Source: Agreia bicolorata (GTDB taxonomy: Bacteria; Actinomycetota; Actinomycetes; Actinomycetales; Microbacteriaceae). From it: a stretch of DNA of 64,000 bases. Below, one piece after another: positions 15,988-24,991 of the stretch. A program made the position numbers and the translations under genes. The stretch covers positions 35,154-99,153 of the forward strand of contig NZ_JYFC01000010.1 of NCBI RefSeq assembly GCF_000938265.1, read 5' to 3'. Every line of letters starts with the position of its first letter. Positions within the stretch are counted from its first letter, which is position 1. The notes beneath the pieces are model-generated. The model was given only the letters and a program-made list of their open reading frames with translations, was not told where the DNA came from and ran no database searches.

Positions 15988-16683
15988 ATGCACATCGTTC
16001 TCGTTCCCGGATTCTGGCTCGGCGGGTGGTCATGGGCTCCTGTGACCGCGGCCGTCGAGGCGGCAGGTCACACTCCGCATCCGCTCAGCCTGCCCGGCAT
16101 GGACTCGGTTGATTCCGACCGCGCCGGCATCACGCTCGACGACCACATCCGCTTCGTCGAGGAGTACATCACCGCGCTCGACGGCGATATCGTGCTCGTG
16201 GGCCACAGCGGAGGGGGCTCGGTGATCCACGCCGTCGTCGACCGCCACCCCAACCGCATCCGGCATGCCGTCTATGTCGACAGCGGGCCCACCCCCGACG
16301 GCATGGAGATCAACGCCAACATCCCCGAGGTGAACGGCGAACTTCCCCTGCCCGCCTGGGACTTCTTCGACGACCTTGAGCTGACCGGACTCGACGACGC
16401 CGATCTCGCGAACTTCCGCGCCCGCGCCGTGCCCACCCCGACGCGGGTCGCCCGCGACCCGCAGGTGCTGACGAACGAGGCCCGCTACGAGGTTCCCGTC
16501 ACCGTGATCACCTGCACCTACAGCGCCGAGGAGCTACGTCGCGGAATGGGTGCCGGGGTGCCGTACTTCGCTGAGCTGCCGCGCATCCACGAGGTGGGAA
16601 TCGTGGAGCTGCCAACCGGCCACTGGCCGCAGTTCTCGCGCCCGCGCGACCTGGCCAACGTGATCGTCGCCGCCATCCGCTAA
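15988..16683 (+). CDS. alpha/beta hydrolase (esterase/lipase-like)
   Basis: The 231-residue hydrolase begins 'MHIVLVPGFWLGGWSW' with the HG/PGFW oxyanion strand, a nucleophile elbow 'GHSGGG' (Ser in 'VLVGHSGGGSVIHAV'), an acidic residue late in the sheet and a catalytic His in 'LPTGHWPQFSRP'. This resembles salicylate/pyrethroid-type esterases (AB hydrolase 6). ATG 15988 is preferred; GTG 15979 in the same frame is possible. A -10-like TATCGT lies just upstream, so the transcript may be leaderless. Substrate unknown. A terminator-like hairpin follows at 16782-16814. Confidence 0.8.
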   Translation: MHIVLVPGFWLGGWSWAPVTAAVEAAGHTPHPLSLPGMDSVDSDRAGITLDDHIRFVEEYITALDGDIVLVGHSGGGSVIHAVVDRHPNRIRHAVYVDSGPTPDGMEINANIPEVNGELPLPAWDFFDDLELTGLDDADLANFRARAVPTPTRVARDPQVLTNEARYEVPVTVITCTYSAEELRRGMGAGVPYFAELPRIHEVGIVELPTGHWPQFSRPRDLANVIVAAIR

Positions 16684-16781
16684 CCACCGATGTAACTCAG
16701 GAGTAACGAGGGTTCCACGTACGAATTGACGAGATTCGGCCGTATTTTCCTGAGCACGAGCGCCGACCGTCCAACAACAGA

Positions 16782-16814
16782 AACGGCCCCCAGCGCAGAG
16801 CGCCGGGGGCCGTT
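16782..16814. terminator. bidirectional terminator between convergent genes
   Basis: AACGGCCCCC and GGGGGCCGTT form a perfect 10-bp stem with a 13-nt loop between the hydrolase gene and the convergent surface-protein gene. The arm ends supply short A/T runs on both sides. Confidence 0.7.
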
Positions 16815-16827
16815 CGGTTGAGCGAGT

Positions 16828-17859
16828 CTAAACGTTCGCGCGGCGACGACGGATGGCAGGCACCAGCAGCGCCAGGCCTAGCATGGCGACCAGCGCTCCA
16901 CCCGCGGCGATCGGCGCCGCGTCGACACCGGTGTTCGCGAGCTTCGGCGCGGGCGGGGTCACCGGCGTGACCGGGGCCACGGCGGGCGGCTGCACAACCG
17001 GCGGCTCGACCGGTACGACCGGGCCGGGTATGTAGAGCAGCGACTGGATGTAGATGGTCTGCTCTGCGTCGGCAATCGTGCCCGAGCGGAGAGAGCTGCC
17101 GGCGAGATCGGCGAGATCTGCACTCCAGAGGTCTCCGGTCCGGCCTTCTACTTCGTCCTCACCGGAGTCCACCTCCATCCATAGGACGCCGGCCCTGTCG
17201 ATCTGCAGAGAGAAGATACCGCCGTCGACATCGACAATTCCGACCAACGTCGCGGTTCCCGCCACGACATCGATAGTGAACACCTGTCCTCCGGGCCTGA
17301 TCGCGTAGAACAGTCCAGTCGTGGGATCGACGGAGAACCCCAGCAGGGCAGAAGTCCCGAGTACGGCGATCTTGGTCAGCGCGGCCGTGTCGAGGTCGAG
17401 CGAGTAGAGCGTGTCGTCCTGGATCGCGTACGCCGCACCGTCGTTTCCGATGGCCATCGAATCGATGCCGTTGCGCTCACCGTTGAGCGCGAGCATTCCC
17501 ACCGGGGTGCTGTCTCCAGTCTTCGGATCGATCCTGGTGAGGACCGCCGGTTCGAGGCCCTCGGCGGAGTAGTAGGCGGTCGACGTGACGGGGTTCCAAG
17601 CGGCCTGCAGTGCGCATTCGGCTTCCGACTCCGGAGCGCCATCGCCGATGGCAGTAGCGGCTGCTGTCGCCGCGTCGATCGAGAACAGCGTCAGAGCGTT
17701 CACGTCTTCGTCGCACGAGATCGCGTGGAGCGAGCCCGTGGCAAGCGTGCGGCCCGAGGCTGCCGATGCAGGAGCGGCGACGATGCCGATCGAGACGAGG
17801 CCGATGGTGAACGTTGCCACGCCCACGGCTATTCTTGCCCGAAGGCGCGAGTTATGCAT
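16828..17859 (-). CDS. LANTG-anchored surface protein (paralog 1)
   Basis: This 343-residue exported protein has a signal peptide (residues 1-31, ending 'APASAASG'), a body with repeated 'DTAALTKIAVLGTSALLGFSVDPTTGLFYAI'-like units suggesting a beta-propeller, a Pro/Val-rich linker ('VVPVEPPVVQPPAVAPVTPVTPP'), then LANTG, a hydrophobic stretch and a RRRR tail. LANTG is an LPxTG-type sortase signal, so it is probably linked to peptidoglycan. ATG 17859 is chosen because it opens with the same MHNSRLRA as the paralog. No sortase gene is visible nearby. Ligand unknown. Confidence 0.85.
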   Translation of the reverse strand: MHNSRLRARIAVGVATFTIGLVSIGIVAAPASAASGRTLATGSLHAISCDEDVNALTLFSIDAATAAATAIGDGAPESEAECALQAAWNPVTSTAYYSAEGLEPAVLTRIDPKTGDSTPVGMLALNGERNGIDSMAIGNDGAAYAIQDDTLYSLDLDTAALTKIAVLGTSALLGFSVDPTTGLFYAIRPGGQVFTIDVVAGTATLVGIVDVDGGIFSLQIDRAGVLWMEVDSGEDEVEGRTGDLWSADLADLAGSSLRSGTIADAEQTIYIQSLLYIPGPVVPVEPPVVQPPAVAPVTPVTPPAPKLANTGVDAAPIAAGGALVAMLGLALLVPAIRRRRANV

Positions 17860-17926
17860 TGATGGATCCCCCGGATGATGGTGACGACCCACCTCGTGGG
17901 GATCGAACAGAATCACTGCCGTTGTC

Positions 17927-17964
17927 GGCAGATTCTCAGACAGTAACAGAACGTGACGGTTCGT
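17927..17964 (-). promoter_or_regulatory. duplicated promoter region of surface-protein paralog 1
   Basis: These 38 bp match 19160-19197 upstream of the second paralog with only three differences. They lie about 70 bp before the start codon in both cases, so the promoter was copied with the gene. On the minus strand a -10-like TACTGT/TTACTG lies within it. Confidence 0.55.
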
Positions 17965-18002
17965 GGTAGTTTCGCTCGCTTTTGGCGGCGCACACAAACG
18001 CG

Positions 18003-18054
18003 CCCGTTCGGTGCATCCGCGCCCGGTCGAACGGGGGCGGATGCGCCGAACGGG
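18003..18054. terminator. long hairpin downstream of surface-protein paralog 2
   Basis: Arms built of CCCGTTCGG, GCATCCGC and CCCG pair with CGGG, GCGGATGC and CCGAACGGG, interrupted only by two single mismatches, around a 6-nt loop. It lies right after the stop at 18065 and so ends the upstream paralog transcript. The left arm core recurs at 39271-39289. Confidence 0.65.
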
Positions 18055-18064
18055 CGCGGATGCT

Positions 18065-19090
18065 TCAGCGAGCGGCGCGGCGACGGATGGCGGGCGCCAG
18101 AAGCGCCAGGCCGAGCAGTGCGACAAGCGCTCCGCCCGCTGCGATCGGAGCCGCGTCGACACCGGTGTTCGCGAGTTGCGGTGCGACCGGTGCAACGACC
18201 ACGGCGGGCTCGACGACAGGAGCGACCGGAACGACCGGCTTGACCGGAGCCGGCACGAACAGCAGCGCCTCTGAGTAGACAGGATCCTCACCGACAGCGA
18301 TGGCGCCGGAGAGAACAGAACTGCTCGAGAGATCGGCGGGGTCGACGCTCCACAGGTTCGCGACGAAGCCGAGGTCGGGCTCGAATGAGTCGCCTTCGAT
18401 CCAGAGAATTCCGGCGGAGTCGATCTGCAGCGAGAACGGGGCGTTGAACGAGCCGCTGTTGAGGCCGGTGTCTCCTACCAACGTCGCGGCACCGGTCGTG
18501 ACGTCAACCGAGTAGAGCAGGCCCTCAGGGCTGATCGCGAAGAAGTCACCGGTCGTCGGGTCGACCGCGAAGCCGTAGAGTCCGACGACGCCGAGCTGGC
18601 CCACTTCGGCCAGTTCACCGGTCGTGAGGTCAACAGTGAACAGCTCATCGCCCGAGATCGCGAACGCTGCCCCGTCGAGTCCGATGGCCAGAGAGTCGAC
18701 ACGTTCGCCGCCACCCTCGAAGGTGAACGGCGCGACAGTCGCGCTGGCGCCGGTAGTGAGATCGACCGTGCCGAGCGTCGTGTCGGGGCCCCAGCTCACG
18801 AAATAGGCCGTCGACGTAAGAGGGTTCCATGCGGGCTGGCCCGCGCAAGCATTCTCCTCCGACGTGGCTGCGCCGATAGCCGTTGCACCCGCCGTCGCAG
18901 CGTCGATCGAGAAGAGTTGCGGGTTAAGAATGCCCTCATCGCACGACAGAGCGTAGAGCGACGAGCCCGCGGGCAGGGAACGCCCTCCGGCAGCAGCAGC
19001 AGGAGCGGCGACGACGCCGATGCCGACGAATCCGATGACCAACGTGGCGATGCCCGTGGTGAGTTTTGCACGAAGGCGCGAATTATGCAC
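18065..19090 (-). CDS. LANTG-anchored surface protein (paralog 2)
   Basis: The protein has 341 residues and the same plan as its neighbour: MHNSRLRAKL signal peptide to 'AAPAAAAGG', a body with repeats such as 'DLTTGELAEVGQLGVVGLYGFAVDPTTGDFFAISPEG', a Pro/Val linker and a C-terminal 'QLANTGVDAAPIAAGGALVALLGLALLAPAIRRR' anchor. The anchor segments of the two paralogs are nearly identical while the bodies have diverged, indicating tandem duplication followed by divergence of the exposed part. It probably displays a propeller-like domain on the cell wall. Function unknown. Confidence 0.85.
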   Translation of the reverse strand: MHNSRLRAKLTTGIATLVIGFVGIGVVAAPAAAAGGRSLPAGSSLYALSCDEGILNPQLFSIDAATAGATAIGAATSEENACAGQPAWNPLTSTAYFVSWGPDTTLGTVDLTTGASATVAPFTFEGGGERVDSLAIGLDGAAFAISGDELFTVDLTTGELAEVGQLGVVGLYGFAVDPTTGDFFAISPEGLLYSVDVTTGAATLVGDTGLNSGSFNAPFSLQIDSAGILWIEGDSFEPDLGFVANLWSVDPADLSSSSVLSGAIAVGEDPVYSEALLFVPAPVKPVVPVAPVVEPAVVVAPVAPQLANTGVDAAPIAAGGALVALLGLALLAPAIRRRAAR

Positions 19091-19159
19091 TGATGGGTCC
19101 CCTTGAGTGACGATGACGATCCCTGCAACGAGGACCGAACAAGATGAGCTGCAGTTGTA

Positions 19160-19197
19160 GGCAGATTCTCAGACAGTAGCAGAACGTTACAGTTCGT
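19160..19197 (-). promoter_or_regulatory. duplicated promoter region of surface-protein paralog 2
   Basis: This 38-bp segment matches 17927-17964 at 35 positions and is equally placed upstream of the start codon. It marks the left edge of the duplicated unit. Confidence 0.55.
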
Positions 19198-19225
19198 ACT
19201 AAATTTTCGTCATCTTCTGGAGAGG

Positions 19226-20518
19226 TTATTGCCCTCTCGACATGAACCGCCGCACCGCGGGATCGACGGAGATGTCGGCCGGCCTCAGCGGCCTCGTGAG
19301 GTACAGACCGTCGAGGCTCGTGAGTCGTGACAGCGCGACGTAGGTCTGCCCCGCGCTGAACACCCTCTGGCCCAGATCGACGATCGCCTGGTCGTAGGTC
19401 TTGCCCTGGCTCTTGTGAATGGTGACGGCCCACGCGAGGCGCAGCGGGAACTGCGTGAACTCGCCGATTACGTCTTTGGTGAGCTTCTTATCATCGGCCG
19501 AATACGAGTAGCGATGCTTCTCCCAGCTCACCGGGTCGACCTCGTGCACCTCGCCGTCGATCTCGACCCAGATCGAACCGGCCTTGCTGATCTTCGAGAC
19601 CACGCCGACCGATCCGTTGACCCAGCGCTGCTCGGAGTCGTTGCGCAGAAACATGACCTGTGCGCCGACCTTGAGTTCGAGCGCCTCTTCAGCCGGGTAG
19701 TTGCGGCCTCCGAAGTCGCCCGACACCTCGGCGTTCGCCGTGCGCACCTTTCCAGGCAGCCTCTTGAGCGCCTCCGCATTGATGCGGTTCACCGCATCAT
19801 TGCGCGTGGCCAGGGTGATCGTGCCGTCGCTGGGAGGAGTTCGGGATCCCGCGCCGTTGAGCGCATCCGCTATCTCTTTCGTCACCTGGCCGTGGCGCAC
19901 CGCGTTGAGCATGAACTTGAAATCATCGTCGTGCTGGCGGTGGATCTCGGTGAGCTCGACGACCGTGAGCGACACCTCGCTCCACACCTTTGCGTCGAAG
20001 AACCACATCGACCGATAGTGGTCGGTGAAGTAGGCGCGCTCATCTGCATCTCCCGGAACAGGAGCCAGCTGGTACGGATCTCCGAACAGCACCACCTGCA
20101 CTCCGCCGAACGGAACAGTCGGCTTGTGCCGGGCCTTGCGCAGGGAGCGGTCGATCGCATCCATCAGGTCGGCGTTCACCATCGAGACCTCGTCGATCAC
20201 GAGCGTGTCGATGGTGTTGAGCATCTTGCGCACGTCGCCGTTCTGCTCGATGTCGGAGTCGGCGATGACCCCGATCGGCAGCCGGAAGAGCGAATGAATG
20301 GTCTGCCCGCCGACGTTGAGCGCGGCGACTCCCGTGGGGGCCGAGATCACGAGCTGCTTCTCGGTGTTCCAGCTGAGGTGGTTGAGCAGCGTGGACTTTC
20401 CGGTTCCCGCACGACCCGTGACGAACACGTGGTTCTTCGTCGACTCGATCAGATCGAAGACGCGCTTCTGCTCGGCTGACAGATCGGGAAGGGACACGCG
20501 GAACGACTTTCTCTGCAC
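19226..20518 (-). CDS. PIF1/RecD-like DNA helicase
   Basis: This 430-residue SF1B helicase has Walker A 'VTGRAGTGKST' (residues 33-43), motif Ia 'APTGVAALNVGGQTIHSLF', Walker B 'LVIDEVSMV', motif III 'LFGDPYQLAPV', a motif V region 'AVTIHKSQGKTYDQAIVDLG' and motif VI 'YVALSRLTSLDGLYL'. These are the PIF1 signature motifs. It would unwind DNA 5'-3' using ATP. The compact size (no accessory domain) is usual for bacterial PIF1-like proteins. It stands alone between the surface-protein pair and a divergent membrane-protein gene, so a specific repair pathway cannot be inferred. Confidence 0.9.
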   Translation of the reverse strand: MQRKSFRVSLPDLSAEQKRVFDLIESTKNHVFVTGRAGTGKSTLLNHLSWNTEKQLVISAPTGVAALNVGGQTIHSLFRLPIGVIADSDIEQNGDVRKMLNTIDTLVIDEVSMVNADLMDAIDRSLRKARHKPTVPFGGVQVVLFGDPYQLAPVPGDADERAYFTDHYRSMWFFDAKVWSEVSLTVVELTEIHRQHDDDFKFMLNAVRHGQVTKEIADALNGAGSRTPPSDGTITLATRNDAVNRINAEALKRLPGKVRTANAEVSGDFGGRNYPAEEALELKVGAQVMFLRNDSEQRWVNGSVGVVSKISKAGSIWVEIDGEVHEVDPVSWEKHRYSYSADDKKLTKDVIGEFTQFPLRLAWAVTIHKSQGKTYDQAIVDLGQRVFSAGQTYVALSRLTSLDGLYLTRPLRPADISVDPAVRRFMSRGQ

Positions 20519-20600
20519 GGCGACGAGGGGAAGACATCCAATCTACCGGGCGTGTCACCCGGCGCGGCTGGCCCACGGCGGCATTGCCTAGACTGACCCC

Positions 20601-21665
20601 ATGGATGTGCATGTGCAGAAGAGGCGCATCTCATCAACGCAGGTCGCGTTGGCCTGGTGCGGCGCGCTGCTGCTGCTCGTCGGAGTCTTCGCAGGCGGGG
20701 TGCTTGCGCTCAACCTCACAGTGTTCGGCTCGAGCGGATTCGTCACCACCTATCTACAGACGCTCGGAGCACGCGACGTCGACGGCGCTCTCTCGATGCC
20801 CGGGGTCGAGCTTCCCGACGGTCTCACGCCCGATTCGGCCGGTGCTGCTCTGCTGAAGCGAAACACACTCGGCACCATCAGCAAAATCCGTGTGACCGAC
20901 GACACCGACCTCGGCTCGGGAGTGCACCGCGTCACGGCGAGCTACACGCTCCAGGGCGCCGACCAGCAGTCGGCACGAACACAGAGCGAATTCGTGGTCG
21001 AGCGCGACGGCACGAACTTCGGCGTCTTCAGCCAGTGGCGGTTCAAAGAGTCACCCGTCGCGACACTCTCGCTGGCGGTGACCAACACGACCAGCGTGAC
21101 CGTCGGAACAGGCGAGCTCGACGCATCCGATCTCGGCGCCGGCGCCGGCGCATTCGGCGCAGGGGGACGATTCACCGTGCTGGTGCCCTCGCTCGTGGTT
21201 CTCTCGCACGAGTCGCACTACCTCACGAGCGACACCGTCGCCGTGGCCCTGCCCGATCCAGGACAGACGGAGAACGGCATCATCAAGGCCGTCCCCAACG
21301 ACCTCTTCACGCAGGCCGTGTCTGACCAGCTCACCGGCTTCCTCGCCGACTGCGCCGCGCAGAAGGTGCTGTATCCGGTGGGCTGCCCATTCTCGAAGGG
21401 CATCACCGATCGCATCGAGGGCGATCCGAGCTGGTCGATCGTGACATATCCGCAGATCAAGGTGGTCGCCGGTCCGTCGTCGTGGCTTCTGGCAGACAAC
21501 GCCGGTGCGGCCCACATCGACGTTCAGGTGAAGTCGCTGTTTGATGGCACCGTGTCGGCGTTGAGCGAAGACGTTCCGTTCTCGCTGAACTACGCGATCA
21601 CGCTCGACGACGCGGGGCAGATCACCTTCGCGGCCCGCTCGGAGAACGCTGCGCAGCTCAACTAG
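20601..21665 (+). CDS. conserved hypothetical single-pass membrane protein
   Basis: The 354-residue protein has a short cytoplasmic N-terminus, one membrane segment at about residues 15-37 ('LAWCGALLLLVGVFAGGVLALNL') and a large extracytoplasmic beta-rich region. Two cysteines ('LADCAAQKVLYPVGCPFSKG') could form a disulfide. The first exported part ('YLQTLGARDVDGALSMPGVEL...') resembles a Tim44/DUF4878-like substrate-scaffold domain. I do not recognise the family with certainty. Its last codons overlap the convergent CtaG gene by 4 nt. Confidence 0.7.
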   Translation: MDVHVQKRRISSTQVALAWCGALLLLVGVFAGGVLALNLTVFGSSGFVTTYLQTLGARDVDGALSMPGVELPDGLTPDSAGAALLKRNTLGTISKIRVTDDTDLGSGVHRVTASYTLQGADQQSARTQSEFVVERDGTNFGVFSQWRFKESPVATLSLAVTNTTSVTVGTGELDASDLGAGAGAFGAGGRFTVLVPSLVVLSHESHYLTSDTVAVALPDPGQTENGIIKAVPNDLFTQAVSDQLTGFLADCAAQKVLYPVGCPFSKGITDRIEGDPSWSIVTYPQIKVVAGPSSWLLADNAGAAHIDVQVKSLFDGTVSALSEDVPFSLNYAITLDDAGQITFAARSENAAQLN

Positions 21666-23620
21666 CGACGGGAGTTGAGACGCTCGAGCATCGCGTTGTA
21701 CTCGCCCAGTTCGGCCTCGTTGGTGCGATCCGCTGTGCGGTCGCGACGCGTGGTCTCTTTCTTGTCCTGCTTGCTCCACTGGATGGCGACGGCGATCGCA
21801 AGGATGACGGTCGGGATCTCGCCGACACTCCACGCGATTCCACCGCCGGCCTGCTGGTCTTCGATGGCGCTCACGCCCCACGGCCTGCCCATCGCGCCGT
21901 ACCAGTCTGCAAGCAGCAGCCCGTTGCCGGTCATCATCGCGAGCCCGAAGAACGCGTGGAACGCCATGACCGCGAGCAGAAGAAGCAGCCGGAACGGATA
22001 CGGGAAACGGTAAGGCACGGGGTCGACGCCGATGAGCGCCTGAACGAGCAGGTAGCCGGTGACGAGGAAGTGGGCGATCATCCACTCGTGGCCGATGTGA
22101 TCGACAGTCGCCCAACGGAACAGCGGCGAGTAGTAGAAGACCCAGAGGCTGCCGGCGAAGAGCAGGGCCGCAACGATCGGATTGGCGAGGAAAGAGCCGA
22201 CCTTGGAGTGCACGGCCAGGAGAACCCACTCGCGACCGCCGCGCGTTCCATCTTGCCGTTTGGCGACCGCGCGCATGATGAGCGTGATGGGAGCCGCGGG
22301 AACCAGGAACAACGGAACCATCATGCTCAGGGTCATGTGTCCGAGCATGTGCATGCTGAAGAGGTACTTCTCGTAGACGTTGACGCCGCCGTTGGTCACA
22401 TAGAAGAGCAGCAGCATGCCGGCCACCCATAAGACGCTGCGGTGAATGGGCCACTTGTCTCCGCGCTTGCGCAGGCGGCGCACGCCGGCCAGGTAGAAGA
22501 CGATGCCGAAGCCGCAAAGCAGGATCCAGAGCAGGTCGAAGTTCCACTCGGTGAAGTAGCGGGAGAATTCGAGCTCGGGCGGAAGCTGCTCGCCCGTGAG
22601 GATCTGCGCCGGCGTGCGGATGGCGGGGATGGCCTGGTCAACGGGTGGGGCCGAACGGCCGAGAGCGGCGGCGGCTCCCGAGGCGATGCCCATGAAGGCC
22701 AACTCGACGACCGCGATCTTCCAGAAGAAGTAGCGTCGGCCCGACTCGGCGAGACGACCGATGAGCGAGCGACGGTAGGCCGCACCGAAGATGCCGAGCG
22801 CGATCAGCGCCGAGACCTTGATGAGCACGAGCAGCCCGTAGGGCGTGAGCAGACGATCGAGGCTGCCGATGCGCAGTTCGGCGCTGACATAGCCGGATGC
22901 CGCGACCACGATGAACGACACCAGCGCCACGGTCGAATAGCGCGAGATGACCGAGAGCATGCGGTCGTTGTCGAGCTGCGGCGAGATGATCACCAGCACG
23001 AGGAGACCGCCGAGCCAGACCGCAGCAAACACGAGGTGCAGTCCGAGCGCCGTGATCGCGGCGTCGTGGCCTGTTGTTCCGGCTGCGTGGCCCTGCTGCG
23101 CCATGGGCACGAGCATCACCACCGCGAGCACCCCCACGAAGACGAGGGCCGTGACATTGCGCACCGCAAAACAGAGAACAGTGATGGCGGCCGCGATCAG
23201 CGTTGTGATGAGCCACGCCTGACCGATCTCGACCTGGGTCAGAAACTGACCGAGCAGCTCGCCGTAGGAATTGTCGAACCGCACCGACTTGACCGTGAGC
23301 TGCAGAAAGGTGAGAAACCCCGTGGCTGCCGAAGCCACGGTGAGAATGGCAGCTGAGCCCGCAGCCACGTCGAGGGCCCGATTGAACTCGGGCTTGTCTG
23401 AGCGCAACGCGAAGACAGCGAGCATCAGAGCGCCGAGCACTCCCGCAGCGCCGAGGTTCACGATCATCTTGGTGACCGGAATGCCGTAGCGCACGACCGG
23501 GCCTGGATCTTGCAACAGTTGCGCATCCGCACCGCCGGCAATGCGCAGGCCGACGAGCAGCATCACGAAACCGACCGCGAGGAGCACGGCAGGACCTACG
23601 ATTCGAACGACTCTCGGCAC
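21662..23620 (-). CDS. CopD-CtaG fusion membrane protein (copper handling / cytochrome oxidase assembly)
   Basis: The 652-residue polytopic protein has about 14 membrane segments. Residues about 1-330 are CopD-like (copper resistance, with 'GLHLVFAAVWLGGLLVL' carrying the conserved His and Trp). Residues about 360-630 are caa3-type CtaG ('YEKYLFSMHMLGHMTLSMMVPLFLVPAAPITL', 'DHIGHEWMIAHFLVTGYLL', 'MAFHAFFGLAMMT') with many histidines and methionines suitable for copper. Fusions of this order are common in Actinobacteria and are thought to deliver Cu to cytochrome c oxidase. The charged tail ('SKQDKKETTRRDRTADR') is cytoplasmic. A TetR regulator is divergent. Confidence 0.9.
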   Translation of the reverse strand: MPRVVRIVGPAVLLAVGFVMLLVGLRIAGGADAQLLQDPGPVVRYGIPVTKMIVNLGAAGVLGALMLAVFALRSDKPEFNRALDVAAGSAAILTVASAATGFLTFLQLTVKSVRFDNSYGELLGQFLTQVEIGQAWLITTLIAAAITVLCFAVRNVTALVFVGVLAVVMLVPMAQQGHAAGTTGHDAAITALGLHLVFAAVWLGGLLVLVIISPQLDNDRMLSVISRYSTVALVSFIVVAASGYVSAELRIGSLDRLLTPYGLLVLIKVSALIALGIFGAAYRRSLIGRLAESGRRYFFWKIAVVELAFMGIASGAAAALGRSAPPVDQAIPAIRTPAQILTGEQLPPELEFSRYFTEWNFDLLWILLCGFGIVFYLAGVRRLRKRGDKWPIHRSVLWVAGMLLLFYVTNGGVNVYEKYLFSMHMLGHMTLSMMVPLFLVPAAPITLIMRAVAKRQDGTRGGREWVLLAVHSKVGSFLANPIVAALLFAGSLWVFYYSPLFRWATVDHIGHEWMIAHFLVTGYLLVQALIGVDPVPYRFPYPFRLLLLLAVMAFHAFFGLAMMTGNGLLLADWYGAMGRPWGVSAIEDQQAGGGIAWSVGEIPTVILAIAVAIQWSKQDKKETTRRDRTADRTNEAELGEYNAMLERLNSRR

Positions 23621-23724
23621 CCGTCAACTTTACGCGGCATTCCTGGGCGCCCCGCCCGCGGGGTGCGCGCCCACGCGGCGTGGCAAATGGATGCCGCATT
23701 CCACTCGATCTAGACTCGTCGCCC

Positions 23725-24504
23725 ATGAGCACTGCGACGCTGCCTGCCCGACGCCCCGCCCTCACCGCGAAGGGAGCGGCGACCCGCGCCCGCATTGTGG
23801 AAGCCGCGGCCGCCCTCGCTCGGCAGCGCGGCGCCGCCCGCACGAGCATCGACGAGGTGAGGGCCGAGGCGCAGGTCAGCGCCTCGCAGCTCTACCACTA
23901 CTTCTCCGACAAGAACGAGCTGATGCGTGCCGTCGTGGAGCACGAGGCAGTCGTCGCCATCGAGGAGCAATCGCAGCTCGCCGCCGTCGACAGCATCGAG
24001 TCGCTGCGCGCCTGGCGCGACGCGGTGGTCGATCACGCGGGCAGACGGGGGTTCCGCGGCTGGTCGCCTCTCGGATCGCTTGCCAGCGAGCTCATCGACA
24101 CCGATCCGGATGCCCGTTCCGGGCTTGTCGACGGATTCGGGCTCTGGCTCGCCCCGGTTCGAGCCGGTCTCCTGGCGATGCAGGCTTCCGGCGCGCTGCG
24201 ACCGGACGCCGATCCCGACGCGCTCGCTGCCGGTCTGCTCGCCTCGCTTCAAGGAGGGCTTCTCGTGAGCCGCGTGCTCGAGGAGACGGCTCCCCTCGAG
24301 GCGGCCCTCGATGCTGCGATCGCCCGAATCGAGAGCTTCGCACCGCGGACATCGTTGGCGCCGAGCCCCGCGGACAGCGCGCCGCGCCAGCCGCTGGCGC
24401 CCGCGGTCAGGCGCACGCCCGCGTCGCCGGCACGGGCATCCGGTGCCGTACCCACGTCGGCACCCCGCACGCCGCTGCGCCCCCGACGCCCGCTCGCCCG
24501 CTGA
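23725..24504 (+). CDS. TetR/AcrR-family regulator with Pro/Ala-rich tail
   Basis: The 259-residue protein has an HTH at about residues 15-60 ('TRARIVEAAAALARQRGAARTSIDEVRAEAQVSASQLYHYFSDKNELM'), a helical ligand domain of TetR_C type to about residue 195, and then a disordered Pro/Ala/Arg-rich extension of about 55 residues that is unusual for the family. ATG 23725 starts right before the HTH; an in-frame upstream codon exists but lies in the divergent promoter. It may control the CopD-CtaG gene or an unlinked target. Confidence 0.85.
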   Translation: MSTATLPARRPALTAKGAATRARIVEAAAALARQRGAARTSIDEVRAEAQVSASQLYHYFSDKNELMRAVVEHEAVVAIEEQSQLAAVDSIESLRAWRDAVVDHAGRRGFRGWSPLGSLASELIDTDPDARSGLVDGFGLWLAPVRAGLLAMQASGALRPDADPDALAAGLLASLQGGLLVSRVLEETAPLEAALDAAIARIESFAPRTSLAPSPADSAPRQPLAPAVRRTPASPARASGAVPTSAPRTPLRPRRPLAR

Positions 24505-24610
24505 CGCGCGCCGCCCACCGGCGAGCGCGCACCGACCGCACCTTATCGAGTCGGCGCAGATGCGCCCTCCCGCGTGATCAAAGGTGCTTCTCCGCCGAGT
24601 CGCGGTGCAC

Positions 24611-24632
24611 CCCTTCGACAAGCTCACGGAAC
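24611..24632. repeat. single arm of the CTTCGACAGGCTCA palindromic repeat
   Basis: A diverged half element (CCCTTCGACAAGCTCACGG core) lies downstream of the TetR gene and 72 bp from the end of hup. The partner arm is missing, so it looks like a decayed copy. Confidence 0.6.
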
Positions 24633-24649
24633 AGGGAGCCCGTTAACGG

Positions 24650-24686
24650 CCTCAGGGGCGCCCGCGAGTAGCGGACACCCCTGAGG
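24650..24686 (-). terminator. hairpin downstream of hup
   Basis: CCTCAGGGG and CCCCTGAGG form a perfect 9-bp stem 18 nt past the hup stop, with an inner CCGC/GCGG pair. It lacks a clear U-run on the hup strand. Confidence 0.55.
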
Positions 24687-24703
24687 ATGAAGAATCGAAA
24701 AGA

Positions 24704-24991
24704 CTACTTGGCGGCAGCCTTGAGCTTCGAACCAGCGGAGATCTTGACCGAGTGACCGGCGGCGATCTGGATGGCCTCACCCGTCTGCGGGTTGCGACCG
24801 GCGCGGGCTGCACGCGAGGTGCGCTCGACGGCGAGCCATCCCGGGATGGTGACCTTGACGTCGTTGCCGACCGACTCCGCGAGCGTTGCGAAGAGGGCGT
24901 CGAGAACCTCGTTGACAGCGGACTGCGTCTGGCCGGATGCAGCAGCGACCTGGGCGACGAGCTCGGTCTTGTTGAGTGACTTATCAGCCAT
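24704..24991 (-). CDS. hup: HU-family DNA-binding protein
   Basis: The 95-residue histone-like protein binds and bends DNA non-specifically as a dimer in the nucleoid. It shows the HU core 'NKTELVAQVAAASGQTQSAVNEVLDALFATLAESV', the saddle 'VTIPGWLAVERTSRAARAGRNPQTGEAIQI' and the end 'SVKISAGSKLKAAAK'. It lacks the long Lys/Ala-rich tail of mycobacterial HupB. ATG 24991 has a GAGGA ribosome-binding site. It lies downstream of the ribosomal protein trio but is separated from it by a strong terminator. Confidence 0.95.
   Translation of the reverse strand: MADKSLNKTELVAQVAAASGQTQSAVNEVLDALFATLAESVGNDVKVTIPGWLAVERTSRAARAGRNPQTGEAIQIAAGHSVKISAGSKLKAAAK

Noticed and set aside
19415..20479. 354-residue forward open frame over the PIF1-like helicase
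   Set aside because: Shadow frame; all helicase motifs are on the minus strand.
21051..22547. 498-residue reverse frame spanning the membrane protein and CtaG genes
   Set aside because: Crosses two real genes in other frames and has only shadow composition.
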